From Polyangium sp. 15x6 (GTDB taxonomy: Bacteria > Myxococcota_A > Polyangia > Polyangiales > Polyangiaceae): 64,000 bases of DNA. The DNA is taken from NCBI RefSeq assembly GCF_029960785.1, contig NZ_JASBQE010000008.1, positions 1 through 64,000 of the forward strand, written 5' to 3'. A model generated the notes under the pieces. The model was not told the DNA's origin and ran no database searches. It was given only the letters and a program-made list of their open reading frames with translations. Shown here one piece after another: positions 37,824 through 46,305 of the stretch (position 1 is the stretch's first letter; every line of letters starts with the position of its first letter). Position numbers and translations under genes: made by a program.

Positions 37824-39131
37824 CTAACTCTCGCCCTCCCCCCGCCCCCCGAGGCGCGTGTGTTGCGACATCCGCAGCTCGACCGCGCGCGCGTGCGCGT
37901 CGAGGCCCTCCGCACGCGCGAAGTTCGCGATGTGGGGCCCATGACGGAGCAGCGCAGGCGCGCCGTAACGAATGATGCTCGCCCGCACGACGAAGTCGTA
38001 GACGCCGAGCGGAGAGCCGAAGCGCGCAGCCCCGCCCGTCGGCAGGACGTGCGAAGGACCCGCGAGGTAGTCACCCGCCGCGACCGGCGTCATGCCGCCG
38101 AGCAGCGCGGCGCCTCCGCCCTCGACGGCGTCGAAGAGCGCCTCGGGCTCGGCGACGTGATACGCGACGTGCTCGCCGGCGACGAGCGAGGCGATCTCCG
38201 CGAGGCGCGCGAGGGTCGGGACGACGAGCGCGACGCCGCGCGTGCGCATCGCTTCGCCCGCGATCGAGTCGCGCGAGAGCGCCGCGAGCTGCGGTCCGAG
38301 CTCGGCGACGACAGCTTCGGCGAGCGCGCGGGAGGTCGTGACGAGGACACACCACGCAGCCTCGTCGTGCTCGGCCTGCGAGAGGAGATCCGCGGCGACG
38401 ATGACGGGATCGGCCGTGTCGTCGGCGAGCGCGACGATCTCGCTCGGCCCCGCGATGCCGTCGATGTCGACGTCGCCGTAGACGAGCTTCTTCGCGCAAG
38501 CGACGTAGATGTTTCCGGGGCCGACGATCTTGTCGACGCGCGGCAAGCTCGCCGTGCCGTACGCGAGCGCGGCGATCGCCTGCGCGCCGCCCGCGTCGAG
38601 GATGCTCGTGACGCCGGAGAGGTGCGCGGCCGCGAGGAGGCGATCATCGGGCGCGGGCGTGGCGAGGACGATGTCACGCACACCAGCGACACGCGCGGGG
38701 ATCGCCGACATGAGCACGCTCGAGGGATACCGAGCCTTGCCGCCGGGCGCATACACGCCGACCCGCGCGAGCGGGCGCACGCGCATGCCGAGCACGACGC
38801 CGTCTTCCTCGTAACGAAAGCCGGTCTCGCGCTGATGCTCGTGGTAGCGGCGGATGCGATCGGCCGCGAGCTCGAGCGCGGCGCGGAGATCCGGCTCGAG
38901 GCGCGCGAGCGCGGCGGCGCCGTCGAACGTACGGATCAAAAGCGATTCGGGGCGGCGGCGCTCGAACCGCTCGACGTAACGGAGGACCGCTTCGTCTCCC
39001 TCGGCGCGGACGGCCGACACGATCGCGCGGACGTCTTGCTCGACCGCGCCGAGATCATCGGCGCCGCGCGCCACGAGGCGGCCGAGGCTCGCGGCGAACG
39101 TGTCGGTTCCGTCGATGTGAATGGGGATCAT
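37824..39131 (-). CDS. hisD: Histidinol dehydrogenase
   Basis: 435 residues, full length. The family blocks are all present: RVGVYAPGGKARYPSSVLM (123-141), KIVGPGNIYV (201-210), DGIAGPSEI (224-232), zinc ligands Q252 and H255 in SQAEHDEAA, catalytic E320-H321 in VAGEHVAYH (usually PEH), and D354 in AAGDYLAGPSHVLPT with the partner Gly-Pro-Ser-His. The enzyme oxidises L-histidinol to L-histidine with two NAD in the last two steps of histidine synthesis. No other his gene is in the window, so it lies outside any his operon here. Its product is cytoplasmic. The gap of 185 bp to the metalloprotease gene makes co-transcription unlikely. Confidence 0.96.
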   Translation of the reverse strand: MIPIHIDGTDTFAASLGRLVARGADDLGAVEQDVRAIVSAVRAEGDEAVLRYVERFERRRPESLLIRTFDGAAALARLEPDLRAALELAADRIRRYHEHQRETGFRYEEDGVVLGMRVRPLARVGVYAPGGKARYPSSVLMSAIPARVAGVRDIVLATPAPDDRLLAAAHLSGVTSILDAGGAQAIAALAYGTASLPRVDKIVGPGNIYVACAKKLVYGDVDIDGIAGPSEIVALADDTADPVIVAADLLSQAEHDEAAWCVLVTTSRALAEAVVAELGPQLAALSRDSIAGEAMRTRGVALVVPTLARLAEIASLVAGEHVAYHVAEPEALFDAVEGGGAALLGGMTPVAAGDYLAGPSHVLPTGGAARFGSPLGVYDFVVRASIIRYGAPALLRHGPHIANFARAEGLDAHARAVELRMSQHTRLGGRGEGES

Positions 39132-39206
39132 GCGACAGCGAGCGCGCTGCGAATCAAGGGGATCGCAGCCGAAGCTCGTGCCGTACCACGATCTTTTTTC
39201 GGCACA

Positions 39207-39225
39207 TAGGCCCGATCGGGGCCTA
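39207..39225. repeat. Hairpin upstream of hisD
   Basis: TAGGCCC and GGGCCTA pair around a 5-nt loop (39207-39213 with 39219-39225), between hisD and the SUKH gene. No T-run follows in the leftward direction, so a terminator role is not supported. Confidence 0.4.
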
Positions 39226-39292
39226 CTCCCGCGGCTTTTTCACCGGACGGAGGGATCGTTCCCGGAAGAACGACCCCTCGCGGGCACCCAGG

Positions 39293-39311
39293 ACATCGTT
39301 CGGAACGATGT
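39293..39311. repeat. Inverted repeat next to the SUKH gene stop
   Basis: ACATCGTT and AACGATGT flank CGG, right after the stop of the SUKH gene. A second element with the same core (CGTTC...GAACG) lies about 25 bp to the left near 39257-39272. It could be a weak terminator of the SUKH gene or a protein site upstream of hisD. Confidence 0.45.
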
Positions 39312-39312
39312 T

Positions 39313-39909
39313 CTAGGTCCAGTGACCAGCGCGCAGCGCAGCCGAGTCGATCGTCTTGATCTTCGGCGCGAGCGCCTCACGGAAGGTCGCCTCGTCCTCG
39401 TCGTCGAGCACGCCGCTGCCGAAGCCCGTCGCGACCTCCATGCTCGTCGCGAGGATCCGCAGGAACTGCTGGAAGCTCGACGCGCAAAGCACGGGCTTGA
39501 TCGTGTCGGTGCCGAGCATGCACGTGAAGATGGGGCAGTCCCCCTCGGCGTCGAGCTTGCTCGTGTCCAGGAAGTAGGGATCACCGAGCAGCGCGCTGCG
39601 GCCGATGATCACCCAGTTCTTGCGCCAGTTCGGGATCTCTGCCGCGGGCTTGCCCCCGAGCGTCTGCTCGTCGGCGAGCTTGTACGACGGGAAGAGTCGC
39701 ACCCGCTCGACCGGGGTCACGGTCTCGACGTCCGTCGGATCGGCCGCGGTGATGAAGGCGCGATATCGCGCAGGGATCCTGAAGGTCTTGCGTAGCTCAT
39801 CGATCGCCGCAGGATCCGCCTTGCCGAAGCTCACCGGGATGCCCCGCTTGGCGAAGATTTCCTTGAGCGCCGCAACCGAGTCGGCCAGGTCGCTGTCCAC
39901 CGAACCCAT
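39313..39909 (-). CDS. SMI1/KNR4 (SUKH)-domain protein
   Basis: 198 residues from the ATG at 39909 (GGAGG directly before it); a GTG nine bases later would have better ribosome-site spacing. The SUKH pattern is seen in FRIPARYRAFITAADPTDVE near 45-65, then NWVIIGRSALLGDPYFLDTS near 105 and GDCPIFTCMLGTD followed by SFQQFLRIL. SUKH proteins are often immunity proteins for contact-dependent or polymorphic toxins, and some have housekeeping roles. No toxin gene is adjacent, so an immunity role is not supported here. Cytoplasmic. Divergent from the uracil phosphoribosyltransferase gene, 136 bp between starts. Confidence 0.82.
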   Translation of the reverse strand: MGSVDSDLADSVAALKEIFAKRGIPVSFGKADPAAIDELRKTFRIPARYRAFITAADPTDVETVTPVERVRLFPSYKLADEQTLGGKPAAEIPNWRKNWVIIGRSALLGDPYFLDTSKLDAEGDCPIFTCMLGTDTIKPVLCASSFQQFLRILATSMEVATGFGSGVLDDEDEATFREALAPKIKTIDSAALRAGHWT

Positions 39910-40045
39910 CCTCCGTCTCGCGGGTCTCGCACACGTCCGAACGCCTGGGAAGACCAGAGCCACGCCCGCCGTGCCGAACCCATACGCCGGAACCACCGGC
40001 GCGCGTAGGAATACCCCGCACGGGGCCAGGTAGTGTAACAGAAAA

Positions 40046-40861
40046 ATGATGGTCGACACCGCCTACGCCGAGAGCCGGTACCGGGCTGCCGAGATTCCCC
40101 ATCGTTACGGGCCGGGGGTCCATCTGATCGACGACCCGTTCGCCTGGACCCTTTTGACCCGAGCTTGCTCGCCGGACACGGGCCAGCCGGACATGGGACG
40201 CCTGGTCCGCATGCTCTACGAAGGGCTCGCCCGCATCGTCCTGGCCACGGAGTTCCCCCGCGCCCGCGTGGACGTCCCTACCCGCATGGCCGTCTCGCAC
40301 CCGCAGGCCGTCTACCGCGGCACCGCGCTCTCCAGGACCACCAAGGCCGTGACGGTGGGCATCGCCCGGGCCGGGACGATGCCGTCGCAGGTGGTCTTCG
40401 ACCTGATGAACGAGGTGCTCGACCCGAACCTCGTACGGCAAGACCACCTGTTCATGAGCCGGCAGACGAACGCCCAGGGCGAGGTCGTCGGCGCGACGTG
40501 GCACGACGCGAAGATCGGGCGTGACGTGGGCGATCGTTACGTGCTGTTCCCCGATCCGATGGGCGCGACGGGCTCGTCGATGGTCAGCGCGGTCTCGTAT
40601 TACAAGAACTCGCTGGAAGGGACGCCGGCGAAGCTCATCGCGATGCACCTGATCGTGACGCCCGAGTACATCCGGCGCGTGCACGCGGAGCATCCGGATC
40701 TCGCGGTGTACGCCTACCGGCTCGATCGCGGGCTCTCGCCGCCGGCCGTGCTGCGCACGGAGCCCGGCACGAGCGAGGAAGAGCGCGGGCTCAACGAGGT
40801 GCAGTACATCGTCCCCGGCGCAGGCGGCGTGGGCGAGATCCTGAACAACGCCTGGGTTTGA
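40046..40861 (+). CDS. Uracil phosphoribosyltransferase-family protein
   Basis: 271 residues, longer than the usual 208 of bacterial Upp because of about 60 extra residues at the N-terminus. The UPRTase core is clear: VTVGIARAGTMPSQVVFDLM corresponds to the PILRAG block, the PRPP loop is LFPDPMGATGSSM (usually DPMLATGGS), and the C-terminal uracil-binding flap reads GLNEVQYIVPGAGGVGEIL, matching the YIIPGLGDAGDR block. It would make UMP from uracil and PRPP for pyrimidine salvage. The changed PRPP loop (Gly-Ala-Thr-Gly-Ser-Ser) and the extension leave room for a different base or a regulatory role. Confidence 0.82.
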   Translation: MMVDTAYAESRYRAAEIPHRYGPGVHLIDDPFAWTLLTRACSPDTGQPDMGRLVRMLYEGLARIVLATEFPRARVDVPTRMAVSHPQAVYRGTALSRTTKAVTVGIARAGTMPSQVVFDLMNEVLDPNLVRQDHLFMSRQTNAQGEVVGATWHDAKIGRDVGDRYVLFPDPMGATGSSMVSAVSYYKNSLEGTPAKLIAMHLIVTPEYIRRVHAEHPDLAVYAYRLDRGLSPPAVLRTEPGTSEEERGLNEVQYIVPGAGGVGEILNNAWV

Positions 40862-40876
40862 AGCAGGAGCGCGTGG

Positions 40877-40906
40877 CCGAGGACGCGTCTAACGTCGCGT
40901 CCTCGG
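40877..40906. terminator. Shared hairpin between convergent genes
   Basis: An 11-bp perfect stem (CCGAGGACGCG at 40877-40887 with 40896-40906) with an 8-nt loop lies between the stop of the phosphoribosyltransferase gene and the stop of the App1-like gene. It overlaps the last codons of the latter. No strong T-run. Confidence 0.6.
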
Positions 40907-41974
40907 GTTGTGCACGGTGACCATCGCGCGGTAATCGAGCGCCTTCTCCGAGCGCGAGACGGGCGGGCGCAGGTCGGGGAGCATGTGCTCGAGGCTCTGC
41001 ACCATCGCGCCGAGCTCGCTCGCAGACGCGGCGCGGCCCTGCGTGAGCTCGCGGTAGGCCTCGGCGATCGCGGGGATACCGCGGCCGGAGACGTGGCCGC
41101 GGCGCGAGAGGTCGAGGTAGCTCCGGCCGAGCGCGGCGCCGTCGAAGTTGTGGGACGCGACGAGGTCCTGCGCGACGCGGAGCACGGCGCGATCCGGGAT
41201 GCGGCCGTCCTCGTGCAAGACGAAGGCAGCCTGCAGGTAGTTGTAGAACGGGACGACGCGCGCGCCGTAGAGGCGGAAGTCCGACGGCGATGACTGCCGA
41301 TCGAGGTGGATCAGGATGCGCTCGACGACAGGGCCTTTCTCGACGTAACCGGCGAAGCGGACCGCATCGAGGATCGTGTCCTCGTACGCGCCGCCCGCGC
41401 GCATGATGTCGACGAGCTCGTCGGGCTTCACCTTGCCCTCGCACACGTCGGCGTAGAGCGAGTAAACGAACGCGTCTGCCTCTGCGTCGTCGCCGAGCAG
41501 GACCTCCCGCACGAGATCGCCGTTTTCGTCGCGCACGGAGCCGAGCTCGCAACGGCGACGAAGGAGCGCCGGCAGCTTGTAGCCGAGCTGGCCACGCAGC
41601 GCGCGGAAGCGCAGGCGCAGGATGTTCTGCAGGTTCGGCTTGAGCGTGAGCGAGGCCCAGCGCGCGCCGTCGAGGCGGAGCTTCTGCTCGATGCGCGAGC
41701 GGAGCTGCTCGGGGCTGCCGGAGAGGATGTGGATCTCCACGTCCGCGCGGCCGAGCTCGCGGAGGAGCGCCGCCGCGCCGGGGACCGTGCGCTTCTGATC
41801 GGGACGCTCGATCGCGGTGCGGACGAGGTCACGCACCGTGTCGAAGTCGGTGCGCAGGTAAGTCTTGTCGAGGTCCCAGCGCGCGACGAAGGGGCGAGAC
41901 ACGCCGCGCGGCGCGGAGGTTCCGGGCGCGGGGCCCTCGGGGACCACGCGTCGCTCGTTCACCCCGCGTTCCAT
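40889..41974 (-). CDS. App1-like phosphatase (DUF2183, HAD fold)
   Basis: 361 residues. The HAD catalytic loop is ARWDLDKTYLRTD with D34-x-D36-x-T38, and further motifs are HILSGSPEQL (motif II Ser near residue 85) and LLGDDAEADAF (motif IV). This matches the catalytic domain of yeast App1, a Mg-dependent phosphatidate phosphatase, and its bacterial relatives of unknown substrate. The C-terminal 150 residues are helical. Its ATG at 41974 overlaps the end of the kinase gene by 16 bp; a GTG at 41962 would overlap by 4 bp. Either way it is translationally coupled to the kinase, so a signalling or lipid-phosphate role under the kinase is plausible but unproven. Confidence 0.78.
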   Translation of the reverse strand: MERGVNERRVVPEGPAPGTSAPRGVSRPFVARWDLDKTYLRTDFDTVRDLVRTAIERPDQKRTVPGAAALLRELGRADVEIHILSGSPEQLRSRIEQKLRLDGARWASLTLKPNLQNILRLRFRALRGQLGYKLPALLRRRCELGSVRDENGDLVREVLLGDDAEADAFVYSLYADVCEGKVKPDELVDIMRAGGAYEDTILDAVRFAGYVEKGPVVERILIHLDRQSSPSDFRLYGARVVPFYNYLQAAFVLHEDGRIPDRAVLRVAQDLVASHNFDGAALGRSYLDLSRRGHVSGRGIPAIAEAYRELTQGRAASASELGAMVQSLEHMLPDLRPPVSRSEKALDYRAMVTVHNPRTRR

Positions 41975-44676
41975 TCGGCGCGCATGCGCTCGAGGGAGGA
42001 CATGAGCTCACTCGACCCGAGGGTTCGCGCGAGGTCGAGCGACTGCTGCAGGAAGGCGAGCGACTCCTTCGCGCGCCCGCGCTCGTGCGCGACGAAGGCG
42101 AGCGCCGCGAGCAGGCGCGCGCGCTCGATGCCACCCGCGGCAAGATCGAGCGCTTCGCGCAGGACGCCGTCGGCGTCGGTGAGCGCGGAGGCGCGCGCGA
42201 GCGCCTCGCCGAGCTTGCGGCTGAAGATGATCACGGCCTTCTCGGGCTCGTCGAGCTCGCCCCGGAAGAGCTCGCGGCGCGCGAGGTCGAGGCCGCGGCG
42301 GAGCGCGAGGATGGCCCCCGCGCGGTCACCACGCTCGCCCGCACGATCGGCGACCTGTTCGAGGAGCATGAGCGCCTCGAAGGTGTCCTGCGCGTGGTAG
42401 GCGTGGAGCGCGCGGACCTCGAGCGGCAAGGGGAGCGGGTCGCCGTCGCGGCCCACGAGCGCGCGCGCGTGGAGGTCGCGGCGGACGGCGACAGGCGTCG
42501 TGGCGAGCGCGATCTCGCGGAGGAGCGGGTGCGCCGCGCGGAAGCCACCGAGCTCCTGCTCGATCATGCCCGACGCGCGGAGGACGGCGAGCAGCGTGAC
42601 GGTGTTGCGATCCGAGGGCAAAAGCCGCTCGATGTCCTCCATCTGCGCGTCGTCGCCGAGCACGGAGACGGCCTGGAGCACGCGGCGCGCTTCCGGCGGG
42701 AGGCGCTCGATGCGCTGGGCCACGAGATCGCCGAGGCGCGCGGGCGGGTTCGTGCCGCCCTCGGAGGAGAAGCGCAGAAACTGGTCGAGGTAGAGCGGCG
42801 AGATCGAGCGCCCGCCGCCCTGGCCGAGGGTCGCGGCCATGGGCTGACTCACCATCTGCGAGACGAGGTCGAGCGGGAGCCCTTCGAGCACACGCGTGGC
42901 GCCGGCCCAGCCCGGATCGAAGCCGGGCAGGTGCGTCGAGACGACGAGCAGCGGGTGGATCGGCGGCTCGGCGACGACGTCGGCGAAGGCGCTGCGACTG
43001 GCGCCGTCGACGGCGTGTAGATCGTCGATCGCGAGCAGGACGAGGCGCCCTTCGTTGCTCTCGTGCGCGCGCATGATCGCCCAGCGCAGGGCCTCGGCCG
43101 CGGTGAAGCGACGATCGTCCGGCTGCACGATGCCCGCGGGGGGCTTCGACCACATGTGCACGCTCGGGTGCGGCGCGCTGCGATCCTTCTTGCCGAAGAT
43201 GGCCATGAGGCCGGCGCGCGCCTCGGGCGTCGCGCCACGCCACTCGTGCGGCTCTCCGCCGCCCGGCGGCAGCGACGCGAGCGCCACGATCGACTCACGC
43301 AGCACGTGGTAGCCGACGTCGGCGCCCCACGGATCGGGACGCGTGAGCACGACGAAATCGCCGGCCACGGAGGCGAGATGGATGAACTCCTGGAGCAGGC
43401 GCGTCTTGCCCGTGCCGCCCTCCCCGACGACGCGCGCGGTCGCGAGTGAGCGATCGACGTCGAAGCGGAAGCTGTCGAGCCACTCGAGGTCGCGCTCGCG
43501 GCCGACGAACGGAAGCGGCAGCTCGGGCAAGCTCGACATGCGCACGCGCGGCGGCGGGCCCGCGGAGACGGGCGGCGCGATGCGCCGGGGCTGGCTCATG
43601 GGCGGCTGGAGGGAGATCCGCGCGCCGCACTCGCCGCAGAACTTCTGGTTGCGCGGCGCGATCGTGCCGCACGACCCGCAGGCCACCCCGGGCTCGTCGA
43701 CCGAGGGCGGCGCTCCACGATCGAGCATCGTCGCGGCGGCGCGCAGCGCGATCGTGAACTCGTCGGCCGTCTGGTAGCGGCGGCTGACTTCCTTCTCCAT
43801 CGCGCGCAAGGTCACGTCGACGAGCGGAAGCGGGATGTTGCGCGCCGGCGCGACGTCGAGCGGGTTCGGCGGGGGCACCGTGAGGTGCATCAGCACGACC
43901 TGCGTGGGCGACTCGGACTCGAACGGCAGTCGTCCCGTGAGGAGCTGGAAGAGCAGCACGCCGCACGTGTAGAGATCGCTGCGGCCGTCGATCGGGTCGC
44001 CGCGGCCCTGCTCGGGCGACATGTAGTCGGGGGTGCCGCAGACGATGCCGGGGCTCGTGATGTGGGTGCTCGGCACCTCGCGCATCTTCGCCAGGCCGAA
44101 ATCGACGACCTTCACGAAGTCGCCGCCCGTGCGCATCGGCTCGAGGACCACGTTCTCGGGCTTCAGATCGCGGTGGATGATCCCGAGGTGGTGCGCTTCC
44201 GCGAGGCCCGCGAGGACCTGGCACATGACCTCGACGATGCGGCGAAACGGGAGCGGCCCCTCTTCGTAGTCGACCCGCGCGAGATCCCGACCGCGCAGGA
44301 ACTCCATCACGAGGTAGAGCTGGTTTCCGCTCTTTCCGAAGTCGAAGACGCTGACGATGTTCGGATGGTTCAGCCGGCTCGCCGCGCGCGCCTCGGTGAT
44401 GAAACGAACCGACGCGCTCTCGTCGCCGAGCAGGTGCGGGTGGATGATCTTGACCGCGACCGTGCGGCCGAGCGCCTTCTGCTCGGCGCGATAGACGCGC
44501 CCCATGCCGCCCACCCCGATGAGCTCGAGGATGACGTAGCCGCCGGGCAGCGTCGTGCCGAGCAGCGGATCGTCGGCGCGTGCTTGCAGCTCCGAGATCG
44601 GAAAGCCGCACACATGACAAAAGCGGTGTGCCGGATCGCACGCAGTGGCGCACTGAGGGCAAAGGACATCCGACAC
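41959..44676 (-). CDS. Ser/Thr protein kinase with zinc ribbons and AAA/AGN-type ATPase domain
   Basis: 905 residues from a GTG at 44676; a TTG nine bases upstream is also possible. Domains in order: zinc ribbon (CPQC...CHVC, residues 6-23), Hanks-type kinase (about 45-300) with G-loop IGVGGMGRVY, AVKII, HRDLKPENVV, DFGLAK and the GTPDYMSPE activation end, a second zinc ribbon (CGSCGTIAP...CGECG) near 325-345, then an ATPase with Walker A GEGGTGKT and Walker B LVLLAIDDLHAVD, and a TPR-like helical C-terminus. This layout recalls the large MalT/AfsR-like kinase-ATPases of myxobacteria. Cytoplasmic signalling. The downstream App1-like gene overlaps it, and the GspE-N gene diverges from it with 109 bp between starts. 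Confidence 0.9.
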   Translation of the reverse strand: MSDVLCPQCATACDPAHRFCHVCGFPISELQARADDPLLGTTLPGGYVILELIGVGGMGRVYRAEQKALGRTVAVKIIHPHLLGDESASVRFITEARAASRLNHPNIVSVFDFGKSGNQLYLVMEFLRGRDLARVDYEEGPLPFRRIVEVMCQVLAGLAEAHHLGIIHRDLKPENVVLEPMRTGGDFVKVVDFGLAKMREVPSTHITSPGIVCGTPDYMSPEQGRGDPIDGRSDLYTCGVLLFQLLTGRLPFESESPTQVVLMHLTVPPPNPLDVAPARNIPLPLVDVTLRAMEKEVSRRYQTADEFTIALRAAATMLDRGAPPSVDEPGVACGSCGTIAPRNQKFCGECGARISLQPPMSQPRRIAPPVSAGPPPRVRMSSLPELPLPFVGRERDLEWLDSFRFDVDRSLATARVVGEGGTGKTRLLQEFIHLASVAGDFVVLTRPDPWGADVGYHVLRESIVALASLPPGGGEPHEWRGATPEARAGLMAIFGKKDRSAPHPSVHMWSKPPAGIVQPDDRRFTAAEALRWAIMRAHESNEGRLVLLAIDDLHAVDGASRSAFADVVAEPPIHPLLVVSTHLPGFDPGWAGATRVLEGLPLDLVSQMVSQPMAATLGQGGGRSISPLYLDQFLRFSSEGGTNPPARLGDLVAQRIERLPPEARRVLQAVSVLGDDAQMEDIERLLPSDRNTVTLLAVLRASGMIEQELGGFRAAHPLLREIALATTPVAVRRDLHARALVGRDGDPLPLPLEVRALHAYHAQDTFEALMLLEQVADRAGERGDRAGAILALRRGLDLARRELFRGELDEPEKAVIIFSRKLGEALARASALTDADGVLREALDLAAGGIERARLLAALAFVAHERGRAKESLAFLQQSLDLARTLGSSELMSSLERMRAEWNAG

Positions 44677-44785
44677 GCGCCGCAAGGTACCACGGTCGGG
44701 GCCGAGATTGGGCCGGTTCTGTCAAGCGAGCGCCGCCCCCCAACAACTGGTAGGTCCGCTCTGCGATCGGCTAACCTGCGGGCCG

Positions 44786-46177
44786 ATGCCAACGCCGCGC
44801 CTCCGTCTCGGTCAGCTCCTCGTCGATGCAGGGCTGCTCTCGCAGCAAGACCTCGACGAGGTCCTCGCGCTCCAGAAAACCGACGGGCGACGCCTCGGCA
44901 CGTTGCTGGTGGAACGAGGGTACATCAACGAGACCCAGCTCACACAGATCCTCTCGCATCAACTGAGCGTCCCCTGGGTCTCGCTGCTGCACATCGAGTT
45001 CTCGCGGCAACTCTTGAACCTCGTGCCGCACCACGTGGCCGAGCGCTTCTGCGTGGTGCCGATCTACGTGCGCCACGTGCGTGGGCAGGGGCAGACGCTC
45101 TACGTCGCGATGGACGATCCCTCGAACGAGGAGGGCCTGCGCGCGTGCGGCGAGCACTCGGGGCTGCCGGTGAAGGCGATGATCGCGCCGCCGAGCGACA
45201 TCCGGAACGCGATCCGCGTCTACTACGACGTGCAGCCCAGCGCGCCGCCCGCGCAGCCGTCGCCCGCCGAGGGCGCGCCGATCGTGGAGCGCGACACGAC
45301 GCCCGACGGCACGAGGCCCGAAGCCGCGGCGGATGCGAGCCTCGGGATCGTGGAGACGCCGGCCGTGCCGTTCGCGGCGCCGGCGCCGGCGGAAGGGCCA
45401 GCGGTCGAGGTCGCGGAGGTCACGGTGAGCTCGTTGGAGCTCCCAGGTTCGGAGCCCGAGCGCTCGCCGCTGAAGCCGCAGCCGAGCGCGGCGCGCAGCG
45501 CGCCGAGGACGCCGCCTCCGCCGACCACGCAGGACGCCGTCACGCTCGCCGAGGCGGCCGCGCTCCCGCCGCCGGCGCGCGGCAAGATGCCCTCGGCGCC
45601 CGACGTGCCGCCGCCGCCGACGCTGCCGGATCCGGGCGCGCAGTCGCCGCAGCTCGAAGAGGTCGCCGCGAAGACGCGCGTGTCGATCGTGGAAGCGCGG
45701 CCCCTGCCGCCGCCCTCGGAGCGGCTGCGGCGGGTGCTCGAAATCGTGGACGAGCCGCAGCCGCCGACGCTCGACGAGGGCGCCCTGCCGCCGAGCTCAC
45801 AGCCGGTGGACACGATCCCCGAGCCGCGAGGCCGCGCGCCGCGCATGATCTCGCTGACACTGCTCGACGGCACGACGATCTCGCTGCCCGCGCCGCGCAA
45901 GCAGAAGCAACGCGTGCCGACGCTCGCACAGCCGGCCGGGGGGCTGTCGGAGGAGGAGCTGCCGCCGTCGACGCTGGGGGCCGAGGACGATCGCGCCGGG
46001 CTCACGGCGCGGGATCTCGTGGCGGCGCTGCGCGCGGTTTGTCACGGCGCGGACGCGAACCAGATCCTCGGGCCGACCCTGCGATGGGAGGCCATCGCGG
46101 CCGCGCTGTTGTCCGTGCTCCTGCGCAAGGGGCTCGTCGCCGACTGGGAGTTCGTTGACGAGCTCAAGAAGATCTGA
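44786..46177 (+). CDS. GspE N-terminal-domain (MshEN) regulator-like protein
   Basis: 463 residues from the ATG at 44786. Residues 1-150 form the two MshEN-like repeats of the type II secretion ATPase N-terminus (RLGQLLVDAGLLSQQDLDEV, then RLGTLLVERGYINETQLTQI and the second half through VRVYYDVQ). These bind cyclic-di-GMP in MshE. The middle is a long Pro/Ala/Glu-rich disordered stretch (about 155-400), and a short helical C-terminus (LVAALRAVCHGADANQ) ends the protein. The secretion ATPase core is absent, so it is not GspE itself. Related stand-alone proteins occur in many myxobacteria. It may be a target of the divergent kinase. Function not established. Confidence 0.78.
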   Translation: MPTPRLRLGQLLVDAGLLSQQDLDEVLALQKTDGRRLGTLLVERGYINETQLTQILSHQLSVPWVSLLHIEFSRQLLNLVPHHVAERFCVVPIYVRHVRGQGQTLYVAMDDPSNEEGLRACGEHSGLPVKAMIAPPSDIRNAIRVYYDVQPSAPPAQPSPAEGAPIVERDTTPDGTRPEAAADASLGIVETPAVPFAAPAPAEGPAVEVAEVTVSSLELPGSEPERSPLKPQPSAARSAPRTPPPPTTQDAVTLAEAAALPPPARGKMPSAPDVPPPPTLPDPGAQSPQLEEVAAKTRVSIVEARPLPPPSERLRRVLEIVDEPQPPTLDEGALPPSSQPVDTIPEPRGRAPRMISLTLLDGTTISLPAPRKQKQRVPTLAQPAGGLSEEELPPSTLGAEDDRAGLTARDLVAALRAVCHGADANQILGPTLRWEAIAAALLSVLLRKGLVADWEFVDELKKI

Positions 46178-46305
46178 GGGGGTTTTTCACGGCGTTTCGC
46201 CGGGGTTTCACCCCGGGCCCGACCAGGGGCTCTTCGCCCCTGGACCCGAACCAGGGCGCAGCCCTGGACCGCTGGTGCATCGACCGCGGTGCGGTCGATG
46301 CAAGG
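46178..46305. other. Intergenic block of inverted repeats
   Basis: Between convergent genes. It holds CCAGGGGC/GCCCCTGG near 46210-46245, CCAGGGC/GCCCTGG near 46250-46267, and a 12-bp perfect palindrome with 3-nt loop at 46276-46302. Probably dispersed intergenic hairpins that stop or stabilise transcripts. No gene. Confidence 0.6.
46276..46302. terminator. Long perfect hairpin between convergent genes
   Basis: TGCATCGACCGC and its complement flank GGT (46276-46287 with 46291-46302). It lies 4 bp before the stop of the CaiB-type gene in the leftward direction and 98 bp after the GspE-N gene. A T-run is missing, so it may work as a hairpin-only terminator. Confidence 0.5.

Noticed and set aside
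39313-39909. SUKH gene as part of a toxin-immunity locus
   Set aside because: No polymorphic toxin, Rhs or secretion gene is adjacent on either side.
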